A stretch of DNA of 64,000 bases, from positions 62,001 to 126,000 of the forward strand of contig JAUICL010000004.1 of the NCBI GenBank assembly GCA_030427905.1, in the 5' to 3' direction. This DNA comes from Bacteroidia bacterium (lineage in GTDB: Bacteria > Bacteroidota > Bacteroidia > Flavobacteriales_D > Cryomorphaceae). The notes under the pieces are model-generated. The model saw nothing but the letters and a program-made list of their open reading frames with translations, made no database searches and was not told the origin of the DNA. The translations under genes and the position numbers were made by a program. Below, one piece after another: positions 27,586 through 36,681 of this stretch; position 1 is the first letter of the stretch; every line of letters starts with the position of its first letter.

Positions 27586-28821
27586 ATGAACATCCTCGTA
27601 TCTCATCCTACTGGCAATGCCAATGTGCGTGCGGCAATAGCGGGCATGGAGAGTGGTGAGAGCCTACTTGAATTTCATACAGCAGTTTCAGTCGAGCAAG
27701 AAGCGTGGTTTTTAAAATTCTTACCGTCAAATCTGCGTGCTGAACTATTGCGGAGAACATTCCCGATACCAAAGGAGCGGATTCATTCTCATCCCTTCAA
27801 AGAGCTTGGTAGGCTGGGGTTACCCAAGCTAGGGCTAAAGTCTGTTGTGAAACACGAAGTAGGTGCGTTTAGTGTTGATGAAGTCTACCAGCACTTAGAT
27901 AAGGTAGTGGCTAATCGGGTCTCGAGAATGGGGTCATCTCATATTGATGCCGTGTACGCATATGAAGATGGGGCACTCCAAAGCTTTCAGTCAGCTAAGA
28001 GCCAAGGTGTTCAAGCCCTTTACGATCTCCCAATTGGATATTGGAGAGCTTCTCAAAGGCTTCTGAAATCCGAGCGCGAAAAGAATCCAGCATGGGCGTC
28101 AACGTTAACGGGTTTCAAGGATTCTGAGAAGAAATTAGCGCGTAAGGACGCTGAACTCCGTCTCGCCGATCAGATATTTGTGGCGAGCTCTTTTACCAAG
28201 AAGACGCTTGAAGATTTTCCTGAAGGACTTGCGCCAATTCACGTTATTCCATATGGTTTTCCTGAACCGGGTGAAGAAAAGGAATACAGGCCCCTGCAAG
28301 GAAGAAAGCTAAAATTGCTTTTTGTAGGTGGTTTATCGCAGCGCAAAGGATTATCCTATCTCTTCGAAGCAGTAGATGCATTGTCCGATCAGGTTGAGCT
28401 CACAGTGGTTGGGCGTAAACCTGTGGCCGACTGCGCAGCTCTAAATACAGCACTCGAATCGGTAAACTGGATTCCGAGTTTGTCGCATGCTCAAGTACTC
28501 GATTTGATGAAAGAACATGACGTTTTCGTCTTTCCATCGCTATTCGAAGGTTTTGGGTTGGTCATCACTGAAGCCATGTCGCAAGGAGTGCCAGTGATTA
28601 CCACAAGCAGAACCTGTGGCCCCGATATCATAACAGATCGTGAAGATGGCTGGATTATAGACCCTGGTTCAGCTAAAGCTATTGTTGATGTGGTTTACGA
28701 AATATTAAAGAAACCCGAACTAATTCAAAAGTTTGGAAGTGCAGCTAGACAAAAGGCGATTTCTCGTCCATGGACAGTTTATGGTGAAGAACTAAATGCC
28801 CGAATTTCTAGCCTTCTTTGA
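27586..28821 (+). CDS. Glycosyltransferase family 4
   Basis: 411 residues. The C-terminal domain is a textbook GT4: FVGGLSQRKGLSYLFEAV (about 247-264), then FPSLFEGFGLVITEAMSQG (about 318-336) with the E(x7)E pair. The N-terminal half is longer than usual and has SHPTGNANVRAAI in place of the typical glycine loop, suggesting a distinct acceptor site. The sugar is unknown. It precedes the polymerase gene by 43 bases. Confidence 0.92.
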   Translation: MNILVSHPTGNANVRAAIAGMESGESLLEFHTAVSVEQEAWFLKFLPSNLRAELLRRTFPIPKERIHSHPFKELGRLGLPKLGLKSVVKHEVGAFSVDEVYQHLDKVVANRVSRMGSSHIDAVYAYEDGALQSFQSAKSQGVQALYDLPIGYWRASQRLLKSEREKNPAWASTLTGFKDSEKKLARKDAELRLADQIFVASSFTKKTLEDFPEGLAPIHVIPYGFPEPGEEKEYRPLQGRKLKLLFVGGLSQRKGLSYLFEAVDALSDQVELTVVGRKPVADCAALNTALESVNWIPSLSHAQVLDLMKEHDVFVFPSLFEGFGLVITEAMSQGVPVITTSRTCGPDIITDREDGWIIDPGSAKAIVDVVYEILKKPELIQKFGSAARQKAISRPWTVYGEELNARISSLL

Positions 28822-28864
28822 TTTTCAGCTAAATTGGACCACTACATAATTTCATGAACATTCT

Positions 28865-30241
28865 TTGAATAGACAAAATGCCATAACAAATTCGTCGACT
28901 GCAGAGCCACTTTCACAAGCTGAGAAAGTAATGTTTTGGATGAAGCGAGGGGTTTGGCTTTATTTCTTATTGCTCATTTTTGAAGGAGCATTGCGTAAGT
29001 GGGTTTTACCTGGCCTTTCTGAAGTGCTTCTCATTGTGCGTGACCCCTTGGTGCTCGCTATGATAGTGTATGGTTGGTTTTATGGTGTGCTACCTAAAGT
29101 TTCCTATATCTGGTGGATGTTGGTCATAACCGTTGTTGCGGTGTTCACGTCCTTGTTTACTGGGCACGGTAATCTCTTCGTGTCACTCTACGGCGCTAGA
29201 ATCTTAATCCTTCACTTTCCGATGATTTTTATCATTGGGAAGGTTTTTAATCGAGATGATGTCGTGAAGCTTGGTAAAGTGGTTCTTCTTCTGTCAATGC
29301 CAATGGCTATCTTGATTGCACTTCAGTTTTACAGTCCACAATCTGCTTGGGTCAACAGGTCAGTAGGGGGTGGTTTTGGAGCAGGATTTGCGGGTAGTAT
29401 GGGCTATTTCAGGCCTCCGGGTACGTTTTCATTCACCAATGGTACCACCTTATTTTTTAGTTTGGTTGGCTCCTATGTGTTCTATTTCTGGATGCATCCT
29501 AAAGGAGTCAATAAACTAATCCTTCTCGGTGCTACGGGTAGTTTGCTTATGTCAATCCCGCTATCTATTTCTCGTGGATTGACGTTTACAATTGCCATTA
29601 TGATCGTATTCACACTGGTGGCTGTTTCGAGAAAGCCTAAATATTTGGGGCAGTTTATAGTCGGAGGGGTGGGTGTGCTTCTTACGCTCACAATACTGAG
29701 TGGAGCTGGATTTTTTCAAACGGGCCTCGAAGTATTAACTGAGCGTTTTGATGCTGCCGCAAGGGTAGAAGGTGGTGTGGAAGGAACAATTGGTAACCGG
29801 TATATCGGCAATATGATACACGCTGTAACGGAGGCTACAAAGCTTCCTTTTTTCGGTTTGGGGATTGGGATGGGGACCAATGCTGGAAGCGCAATTCTCT
29901 CTGGATCTCGTGGATTTTTAATCTCTGAAGGAGAGTGGGGCCGTTTGATCGGCGAGATGGGGGCACTACTGGGCCTCGTTGTCATCTTTATTCGTATTCT
30001 CATCAGCTTTCGGCTTGGAGTGGCAAGCTTTTACAAACTCAAATCAGGCGATATGCTCCCGTGGATGCTCTTGAGTTTCGCCCTACTTGTCTTTCCGCAG
30101 GGACAGTGGGCCCAGCCAACTACACTTGGCTTTAGTACACTTATAATGGGCTTATTGATAGCTGCATTCAATGACTCGGGCGAAATCGAAGAAGAAAAAA
30201 TTGATGACAGTTTTACGGGCGAGAAACTAGACATCGCTTGA
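28865..30241 (+). CDS. O-antigen ligase/polymerase-like membrane protein (Wzy candidate)
   Basis: 458 residues with ten to twelve hydrophobic helices and a large extracytoplasmic loop (about 290-345, with RVEGGVEGTIGNRYIGN), the layout of Wzy polymerases and O-antigen ligases. In a Wzx/Wzy locus with no other candidate it is the likely polymerase that joins repeat units. The frame begins with TTG at 28865; the next in-frame ATGs (28928 and 28937) fall just before the first helix and are possible alternatives. A short acidic tail follows the last helix. Confidence 0.85.
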   Translation: MNRQNAITNSSTAEPLSQAEKVMFWMKRGVWLYFLLLIFEGALRKWVLPGLSEVLLIVRDPLVLAMIVYGWFYGVLPKVSYIWWMLVITVVAVFTSLFTGHGNLFVSLYGARILILHFPMIFIIGKVFNRDDVVKLGKVVLLLSMPMAILIALQFYSPQSAWVNRSVGGGFGAGFAGSMGYFRPPGTFSFTNGTTLFFSLVGSYVFYFWMHPKGVNKLILLGATGSLLMSIPLSISRGLTFTIAIMIVFTLVAVSRKPKYLGQFIVGGVGVLLTLTILSGAGFFQTGLEVLTERFDAAARVEGGVEGTIGNRYIGNMIHAVTEATKLPFFGLGIGMGTNAGSAILSGSRGFLISEGEWGRLIGEMGALLGLVVIFIRILISFRLGVASFYKLKSGDMLPWMLLSFALLVFPQGQWAQPTTLGFSTLIMGLLIAAFNDSGEIEEEKIDDSFTGEKLDIA

Positions 30242-30317
30242 TTTTAATTGCATCTTTGAACTGATTTAGTGAAACATAATTCACTGATTCTGGTATGATT
30301 CAAGCTAACCAAACTGA

Positions 30318-31385
30318 ATGCCAACCAAAGTTAAGAACGTATTGATTTATCGATTGGGGAGTCTGGGAGATACGGTCATAGCCTTGCCGTGCTTTCACCA
30401 AATTAAGCGCGCATTTCCCGAATCGAAAATGACTCTGCTAACCAATAAACCTGTAGCTTCCAAAGCGGCGCCACTACAGGCCATATTGGGTGAAGGACAC
30501 TTTTTTGATGATACGATTACCTATCCCGTAGGTACTCGTAGTCCAGGTGTTTTGCTGAAGCTGATGCGAGAAATTCGCAAGCGGAAAATCGATACGGTTG
30601 TAAATATTACCGCTCTTCGCTCACCAAAAGCCGATCAACGCGATAAACTTTTCTTCCAACTCTGTGGTGTCTCCGAATTTCACGGTTTTGACCAGCACCC
30701 GACTGATTTTAACCTTTCCATCGACCCAGAGACAGGTGCATTTGAATGGGAAGCAAAGCGGCTGGCGCGAAAAATAGAGACACTAGGATATATCGATCTC
30801 TACGATGACCTAAATTGGGATTTGATGCTCACTAAAGCTGAGCTCAATAATGCCCATGAAGCTCTTGGTTCTCTCCAAGGCCAGCCCTTTGTAGGGATGA
30901 GTCTAGGTACCAAGCTCGTTGTAAAAGATTGGGGAATCGACAACTGGAATAGACTCATTGAGCTCATCCCAGCTGAAATCAAAAAAATGCCTTTGGTTAT
31001 GGTGGGAGCTCCCGATGAGTTTGATTCAGCACAATTGGTGATAGACCATTGGGGTACAGGTGAAAATCTTTGTGGAAAAACCACTCCGCGAGAATCTGCT
31101 CAAGTGCTTAAGCAGGCTGCATTTTACATGGGGCATGACAGCGGGCCAATTCATTTAGCCGCCGCAGTGGGTACCCCTTGTGTTGGCGTATACTCATGCA
31201 TTAATAGACCAAAACAATGGTACCCGAAAGGAGATCGAAATAGCATCATTTTCCCCGATACTGAGTGTGCTAAGAATGATATCAAAGGATGTGTCCATGC
31301 AGAAGAAAACCGATGCATTCTATCAATTCAACCCGAAGAAGTGCTGGAGAATGTTTTAAAGATAGCCGCTGCAATATCCAAATAG
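30318..31385 (+). CDS. Glycosyltransferase family 9 (heptosyltransferase-like)
   Basis: 355 residues. GT9 hallmarks: LIYRLGSLGDTVIALPCF (about 10-27), then SLGTKLVVKDWGIDNW (about 195-210) and GHDSGPIHLAAAVGTPCVGVYS (about 271-292), the nucleotide-sugar binding loop. Family members move ADP-heptose or related sugars in LPS cores. Its presence in a capsule locus suggests a heptose or similar residue in the repeat or a link to the LPS core. The stop TAG shares its last base with the GTG start of the next gene. Confidence 0.9.
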   Translation: MPTKVKNVLIYRLGSLGDTVIALPCFHQIKRAFPESKMTLLTNKPVASKAAPLQAILGEGHFFDDTITYPVGTRSPGVLLKLMREIRKRKIDTVVNITALRSPKADQRDKLFFQLCGVSEFHGFDQHPTDFNLSIDPETGAFEWEAKRLARKIETLGYIDLYDDLNWDLMLTKAELNNAHEALGSLQGQPFVGMSLGTKLVVKDWGIDNWNRLIELIPAEIKKMPLVMVGAPDEFDSAQLVIDHWGTGENLCGKTTPRESAQVLKQAAFYMGHDSGPIHLAAAVGTPCVGVYSCINRPKQWYPKGDRNSIIFPDTECAKNDIKGCVHAEENRCILSIQPEEVLENVLKIAAAISK

Positions 31386-32596
31386 TGAAAGTACTCAGAG
31401 TCATAGCGAGCATGGACCCGAAGTCGGGCGGCCCCTGTCAGGGAATTCGAAATACCATCCCGGAGATGAACCGTCATGGCGTTGAAACAGAAGTGGTTTG
31501 TCTCGATAGCCCCGAGGCGAGTTACCGCGGCAAGGACTCATTTCAAATTCACTTCATGGGCCCAGTTTCCAACCCTTGGGCTTACTCTAAGAAATTGGCA
31601 AAGTGGCTCGAAAAGAACATTTCTAGATTCGACATAATTCTTGCTCATGGACTTTGGCTTTACCCTACATACGCTCTGGCGAAAGCCATGAAAAATTATC
31701 CCTCTTCGGGTACCGTCATTCAAGAAAACAGACCAAAGTGGTTTATCATGCCGCACGGTATGCTCGATCCGTACTTTCAAAACGCACCAGACCGAAAGTT
31801 GAAGTCAATCAGGAATAAAGTTTATTGGAAATTGATCGAGTCAAAAGTCATTGAATCTGCCGACGGTCTATTATTCACCTGCAAGCAGGAATTACTTCTT
31901 GCACGAGAAACGTTCAAAAAATACAAGCCCAAACTCGAAGTGAATGTAGGGTATGGAATAAACCCACCACCGCAGCCAACCCCTAAGATGGAAGCGGCCT
32001 TTGCAGAGAAGTGCCGTGTTGAAGAAGGTTATTTGTTGTTCCTGAGCCGCATTCACCCTAAAAAGGGAGTCGATCTTTTGATTAAAGCCTATCAAAAAGT
32101 GCTGAACGACTTAGGCCATGTACCCGATCTGGTTATCGCTGGACCCGGAATGGAGTCTGAATATGGAAAAGGGTTGTCAGACTTGGCCAATCAGTTGGGC
32201 GTGAAATCGAAAGTGCACTTCCCAGGTATGCTGATCGATGATGAAAAATGGGGAGCGTTTCATGGTGCAGATGCTTTTGTTTTGACCAGCTTCCAAGAGA
32301 ATTTTGGAATTGCCGTGGCAGAAGCATTGGCTTGTGCAAAGGCCGTGATCATTTCGGATCAAGTCAATATTTGGCGTGAAATAGAATCTGGAAATGGTGG
32401 GTTTGTCTCTTCGACCGAAGTGGCAGAAATCGAAACCAGCTTGAAAAAGTGGGTGACTCTAAGTGAGCAAGAGAAAACAGGAATGAAACAATCTGCTGCA
32501 CAGGTTTATCGTGAAAACTTTCGCGTGGAAGCGCACGTAGAAAATCTGATCAGCCTATTTTCAAACCAATTAAAAGGCACCGACCGAATTGCATAA
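31385..32596 (+). CDS. Glycosyltransferase family 4
   Basis: 403 residues from GTG at 31385. The open frame extends back to 31289, but those 32 codons overlap the GT9 gene and do not resemble a GT4, while the GTG directly yields VKVLRVIASMDPKSGGPCQG, the expected N-terminal strand and glycine loop. The C-terminal half has FLSRIHPKKGVDLLI (about 218-232) and TSFQENFGIAVAEALACAK (about 300-318) with the donor-site Glu pair. An inner HGLWLYPTYAL motif is common in this subfamily. Overlaps the following gene by 8 bases. Confidence 0.92.
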   Translation: MKVLRVIASMDPKSGGPCQGIRNTIPEMNRHGVETEVVCLDSPEASYRGKDSFQIHFMGPVSNPWAYSKKLAKWLEKNISRFDIILAHGLWLYPTYALAKAMKNYPSSGTVIQENRPKWFIMPHGMLDPYFQNAPDRKLKSIRNKVYWKLIESKVIESADGLLFTCKQELLLARETFKKYKPKLEVNVGYGINPPPQPTPKMEAAFAEKCRVEEGYLLFLSRIHPKKGVDLLIKAYQKVLNDLGHVPDLVIAGPGMESEYGKGLSDLANQLGVKSKVHFPGMLIDDEKWGAFHGADAFVLTSFQENFGIAVAEALACAKAVIISDQVNIWREIESGNGGFVSSTEVAEIETSLKKWVTLSEQEKTGMKQSAAQVYRENFRVEAHVENLISLFSNQLKGTDRIA

Positions 32597-33164
32597 CCAA
32601 AATACACATACTGGCCCTTCTTTCTCATTGTCCAACCGCATTGGTCGGATCGTGTGGGGCATGCTGTACGTGCTCTTATTCCGCTATTCGCCCAAGCCCT
32701 TGCATGGATGGAGAAGGTTTTTGCTCAAACTCTTTGGTGCAAAGGTGGGCCGTGGTGTTCATGTCTATCCGAAAGTTCGTATTTGGGCCCCTTGGAATGT
32801 TGAATTTAAGGATGGAGCAGGTGTGGCCAACGATGTCATATTGTATTCACAAGGAAAAATCACCATCGGTAGGCGTGCTGTCGTATCGCAAGGTAGCCAT
32901 CTCTGCGCGGGCACTCATGATTACCAAGATCCAGGGTTTCGACTTTACACCAAACCAATTAGCGTTGGTGACTATGCCTGGGTAGCTGCTGAATGTTTTA
33001 TACATCCAGGAGTTGAAATTGGCGAAGGCGCTGTAATCGGGGCAAGATCGGTGGTGGGCAAGAACATGCCAGCATGGATGATTTGTGTTGGTTTTCCTTG
33101 CAAAGCAGTGAAACCGCGAGGTAGCCGTGAAGAAATTGATGCCATTAAAAACGCTAAGTCGTAG
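32589..33164 (+). CDS. WcaF-like hexapeptide acetyltransferase
   Basis: 191 residues; the frame starts with TTG at 32589, 8 bases before the preceding stop. The N-terminal segment SFSLSNRIGRIVWGMLY and the RYSPKPLHGWRRFLLKLFGAKVG pattern are those of colanic-acid-type acetyltransferases, followed by a left-handed beta-helix of hexapeptide repeats (about 55-165) with the catalytic His in AGTHDYQDPGF. It would O-acetylate a sugar of the repeat using acetyl-CoA. Position between glycosyltransferase genes agrees. Confidence 0.9.
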   Translation: MHNQNTHTGPSFSLSNRIGRIVWGMLYVLLFRYSPKPLHGWRRFLLKLFGAKVGRGVHVYPKVRIWAPWNVEFKDGAGVANDVILYSQGKITIGRRAVVSQGSHLCAGTHDYQDPGFRLYTKPISVGDYAWVAAECFIHPGVEIGEGAVIGARSVVGKNMPAWMICVGFPCKAVKPRGSREEIDAIKNAKS

Positions 33165-33165
33165 T

Positions 33166-33999
33166 ATGGGAAGTTTGGATTTGACTATAGCGATTCCGGT
33201 TAAAAATGAATCAAAGAACCTTCCAGGGTGTCTCAATTCCCTCGATGGAATTGCCAGACAAGTTGTGGTGATTGATTCCGGGAGTACCGACAATACGCGT
33301 AAAATTGCCAAAGAATGGGGAGCCGACGTCATTGATTTTGAGTGGAATGGTCAATTTCCCAAAAAGCGAAACTGGTACCTACGAAACCACAAGCCATCTA
33401 CGAAGTGGGTGCTTTTTCTCGACGCCGATGAATACCTTACCGAAGATTTCAGGGCAGCGCTTCGAGCCGAATTACCATCCACCGCGAAAGTGGGATTTTG
33501 GCTGCATTACACCATTTATTTTCTCGGTAAGAAGCTTAAGGGTGGATATCCGCTGACTAAGCTAGCCTTGTTTCAAGTAGGGGCAGGCGAATACGAACGC
33601 ATTGACGAAGATCGGTGGAGCGATATGGATATGGAAATCCACGAGCATCCCGAAATTGAAGGAGACGTAGGGGAGATATCTGCGAAAATAGACCACCGTG
33701 ATTTTCGCGGTATGGAGAGCTACGCTAACAAGCATAATGGCTATGCTTCTTGGGAAGCGTCGCGGTACTTAAAAGTGATGAGCGATAAAAAGACCCAAAT
33801 GAACTGGACTTGGAAGCAAAAAATGAAGTATCGACTCATGCGCACCGTGTGGATCGGCCCAATCTTTTTTCTCGGTAGCTTTTTTCTCATGGGAGGATTT
33901 CGAGATGGAAGAAGGGGCTTGGCATTTGCCATCATGAAAATGTCTTACTTCACCCAGATTTACTGCCGAATAAAAGAATTAGAACAAGTCAAATCCTAA
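33166..33999 (+). CDS. Glycosyltransferase family 2 (WaaE/KdtX-like)
   Basis: 277 residues from ATG at 33166, one base after the preceding stop; a GTG at 33127 would add 13 residues and overlap the acetyltransferase by 38 bases, so I reject it. GT2 motifs are IAIPVKNESKNLPGCL, then VIDSGSTDNT, and DADEYL with the metal-binding Asp pair. The distinctive RNWYLRNHKP and HEHPEIEGDVG segments are those of WaaE-type enzymes of LPS core synthesis. A C-terminal hydrophobic helix (about 225-250) suggests peripheral membrane association. Confidence 0.9.
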   Translation: MGSLDLTIAIPVKNESKNLPGCLNSLDGIARQVVVIDSGSTDNTRKIAKEWGADVIDFEWNGQFPKKRNWYLRNHKPSTKWVLFLDADEYLTEDFRAALRAELPSTAKVGFWLHYTIYFLGKKLKGGYPLTKLALFQVGAGEYERIDEDRWSDMDMEIHEHPEIEGDVGEISAKIDHRDFRGMESYANKHNGYASWEASRYLKVMSDKKTQMNWTWKQKMKYRLMRTVWIGPIFFLGSFFLMGGFRDGRRGLAFAIMKMSYFTQIYCRIKELEQVKS

Positions 34000-34011
34000 A
34001 GACCACGCCAA

Positions 34012-34980
34012 ATGAAAGCGGGAATAGTGATTATTACGTACAACAACGAAAACCACATCATCGAAGCAATCGAATCAGTCCGAAATCAGACGTTGACCGA
34101 TTGGGTTTGTGTGATGATAGACAACGGAAGTACGGACACAACTTTTGAAGTCATTCAGAAGCATATTGAAGGTGACGAGCGTTTTTCGTGCTTTAAAAAG
34201 TCGAATGAAGGACCGGCAGCAGGTAGGAATATGGGTTTCAGTAAGCTACCTGAAAATGTCGAGTATCTCCATTTTCTAGACGGTGACGATGTTCTAAAGC
34301 CAACATTTATGGAGCATCTTACAGGTCATTTGGATGCCCATCCGGAAGCGGGCTTGGCTGCTTGCCAATTCGATGAAATTGATTTCGACAGCAATGATTG
34401 TGGCAAAGGACACCGCAGTCGGTTCGCGCCAAATAAGGCAGGATGGCCGCATGATATTCCACTGGAAGAGATTAGAACGCCATTCGTCTCCTTTTTCGCC
34501 AGCACAGCTGTTGGCCCCTACGGCGTGTACAGGCGATCAGTCTTTATTCATACCAATGGGTATGAGCTAAAGTCGCAGGAAGACACAGACATGTTTTGCA
34601 AAATGAGTCTCTTGGCAGAAGTGCACTACCTTCCCGTTTATCTCTACAAAAAAAGAAGGCATGCCAATAATTTGGCTCATAAGAAGAGCTACCGGGCAAC
34701 GCATCAGGTGTTTCGCGACAAGTGGGATTTGTATCAAGCCAAGAATGCAGAAGAAGAAAAGCTTGTGCAGGATGCGATCAAGTATTACTACAATCGACAC
34801 AAACCCCTTCGCGACTTTAAAGTTTCGCTCAAGGCATTTCGAAACTTTGTCAAAAGATTGGATTTTGGACAGTTTAAATGGTCTATGAAGTTGCTGGGTG
34901 ATGGGCTCAGTGAAATATTGTTTCAGAAGTCGTTCAAGAAAGTTCAAAGAAGACGAGCTGCACTTTCAGCTGCTGCTTAA
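34012..34980 (+). CDS. Glycosyltransferase family 2
   Basis: 322 residues. GT-A signatures: IVIITYNNENHIIEAIESV at the N-terminus, MIDNGSTDTT (about 35-44), then AAGRNMGF and the DxD-like HFLDGDDVLKP (about 86-96). The later half contains SQEDTDMFCKMS, supplying the catalytic acid. It lies 12 bases after the WaaE-like gene and 3 bases before the WcaI-like gene. Sugar donor unknown. Confidence 0.92.
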   Translation: MKAGIVIITYNNENHIIEAIESVRNQTLTDWVCVMIDNGSTDTTFEVIQKHIEGDERFSCFKKSNEGPAAGRNMGFSKLPENVEYLHFLDGDDVLKPTFMEHLTGHLDAHPEAGLAACQFDEIDFDSNDCGKGHRSRFAPNKAGWPHDIPLEEIRTPFVSFFASTAVGPYGVYRRSVFIHTNGYELKSQEDTDMFCKMSLLAEVHYLPVYLYKKRRHANNLAHKKSYRATHQVFRDKWDLYQAKNAEEEKLVQDAIKYYYNRHKPLRDFKVSLKAFRNFVKRLDFGQFKWSMKLLGDGLSEILFQKSFKKVQRRRAALSAAA

Positions 34981-34983
34981 GGG

Positions 34984-36270
34984 ATGAGAAGGGACAAGAA
35001 GCGGATTATTATGCTGGGGTACAATTTTGCCCCGGAACCGACGGGTATTGGAAAGTACAGTGGCGAAATGATGGATTGGCTTGCAAAAAAAGGCCATGAT
35101 TGTCATGTAGTCACCACCTACCCGTATTATCCGCATTGGCGAGTTCAGGAGCCGTACCGTAAGAATAGATTCTGGTATAAAACAGAGTTGGATTCGTTTG
35201 AATCAAAAGGCCGATTGAAGGTGTCGCGCTGCCCGATATACGTTCCAGAGAATCCAACGGGAATGAAGCGGATGATTCTCGATGCTACATTTCTGCTGAG
35301 TTCCTTTTTTGTTTTAGTCAAGAGCATTCTTAATAAGAAGCCCGACGTACTAATCGCAGTGGTGCCGTCCTTTCTCATCGGTTTACCCCTGGTGTTTTTG
35401 CGATTTCTGACAGGAGCGAAACTGGTATATCACGTTCAAGATATGCAGATAGAAGCTGCGAGAGACTTGGGAATGATCAAGTCCAAAAGCCTTTTAAAAG
35501 CCTTGTTTTCTGTTGAGCGATTTATCATAAAACGTTGCGATGTGGTTTCGACCATATCAGATGCGATGATGGAAAGAATGGAGTCGAAAATGGAAAAGGA
35601 AGCGTATTTCTTTCCGAATTGGGTCGATGTAGAGAAATTTCACCCCTTGCCGGATGATGTGATTGAAGAGACCAAAAAGATTTACGGATTTGACTCTGCA
35701 GATAAAGTCGTTTTGTATTCGGGTGGGATAGGGCAGAAGCAGGGCCTCGAAGCCATACTAGGAGTGGCCAAAAAGATGATAGGCGATCCGCATACCAAGT
35801 TCATAATCTGTGGTTCAGGGCCGTATAAAGACGTGTTGGAGCGTGAAGCCAGAACGATGGGCTTGTCGAATGTACATTTCCTTCCTCTTCAAGACTTCGA
35901 TCGGTTTAATGCCTTTTTAAATATGGCCGACCTGCACTTGGTCATCCAAAAAGCCGATGCCGCTGACCTGATGTTACCTTCAAAACTCACCACCATCCTG
36001 GCCGTTGGTGGAGTTTCGCTCATTACCGCAAACCCTGGCTCTACACTTTTTGAAGTCGCAGAGAAGTACAAAATGGCGCATCTCGTGGAAGCTGAGAACC
36101 AACAGGCTTTGGAATTTGGAATTGAGAAGGCGATACAGTCTCCAGAATTAAACCAATTATATCGGGAGAATAGTCGACTATATGCCCAGGAAAATCTGGA
36201 TATCAGAAAAGTGATGAGCCGGTTTAATAATGATATCATAACATCTGGCAATCAGAATGGTCAGTGTTAA
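34984..36270 (+). CDS. WcaI-like glycosyltransferase (family 4)
   Basis: 428 residues. The N-terminus GYNFAPEPTGIGKYSGEM and the following HVVTTYPYYPHWRV are the signature of the WcaI/WbuB group in colanic-acid-type loci. A hydrophobic hairpin at about 97-135 is typical of this group and binds the membrane. The C-terminal domain has YSGGIGQKQGLEAIL (about 239-253) and a donor site with IQKADAADLMLPSKLT instead of the classical E(x7)E, as usual for WcaI. It is the last gene of the contiguous block; a 411-base gap follows. Confidence 0.93.
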   Translation: MRRDKKRIIMLGYNFAPEPTGIGKYSGEMMDWLAKKGHDCHVVTTYPYYPHWRVQEPYRKNRFWYKTELDSFESKGRLKVSRCPIYVPENPTGMKRMILDATFLLSSFFVLVKSILNKKPDVLIAVVPSFLIGLPLVFLRFLTGAKLVYHVQDMQIEAARDLGMIKSKSLLKALFSVERFIIKRCDVVSTISDAMMERMESKMEKEAYFFPNWVDVEKFHPLPDDVIEETKKIYGFDSADKVVLYSGGIGQKQGLEAILGVAKKMIGDPHTKFIICGSGPYKDVLEREARTMGLSNVHFLPLQDFDRFNAFLNMADLHLVIQKADAADLMLPSKLTTILAVGGVSLITANPGSTLFEVAEKYKMAHLVEAENQQALEFGIEKAIQSPELNQLYRENSRLYAQENLDIRKVMSRFNNDIITSGNQNGQC

Positions 36271-36317
36271 ATATGATCACATTTGATCTTCCTATTTGTC
36301 TTTAAGCTGCCCCATAG

Positions 36318-36333
36318 TTTGACCTAGGGCAAA
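36318..36333. repeat. Imperfect 16-bp palindrome in the gap before the initiating transferase gene
   Basis: TTTGACCTAGGGCAAA matches its own reverse complement at 14 of 16 positions. It lies 48 bases after the WcaI-like stop. It could be an operator or the upper part of a weak hairpin; the T-rich stretch beginning about 12 bases further on is too distant for a good terminator. Confidence 0.35.
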
Positions 36334-36503
36334 TCGTGTAGAATTTTTTTCTTTTTATATCCCGCGTAGTTCGGATTCCTATACATGTCTAAAGCTCAGT
36401 GATTATTGGGGCTTTGGGAGACTAACCGAATTAAATCGTCGATGAAATTCTTAAAATCATCGTTAATTTTTGTCACTCAGTGGCATTTAATTTAATTTTG
36501 TCC

Positions 36504-36511
36504 TACCTTTG
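36504..36511 (+). promoter_or_regulatory. Candidate promoter box TACCTTTG with a long leader
   Basis: A perfect TAnnTTTG box inside the 411-base gap 36271-36681. It would give a transcript start near 36518 and a leader of about 165 bases before the ATG at 36682, implying that the initiating transferase gene has its own promoter. The rest of the gap holds no open frame worth calling; it is AT-rich with a small TCGT/ACGA hairpin near 36519-36531. Confidence 0.5.
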
Positions 36512-36681
36512 AGTCGATTCGTCGAAAACGATGAGTCAACCTGAAAAAGGATTAAAGAACCATTTTTTTGAGATTTAGTTTTTAACCAATCCGTAAAGCA
36601 GAAATAACATTTGCCTTACGCTAAGTTTCAAAATCGTACCAATTTTTGCTTACTGCTTGATAACAAGCGAAATAAGATGCC

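Noticed and set aside
31289-31384. In-frame upstream extension of the GT4 gene
   Set aside because: It lies in the 3' end of the GT9 gene and does not resemble a glycosyltransferase; GTG at 31385 gives the expected N-terminus.
36309-36356. Possible terminator after the WcaI-like gene
   Set aside because: The stem has a two-base bulge and the T-rich stretch begins too far behind it.
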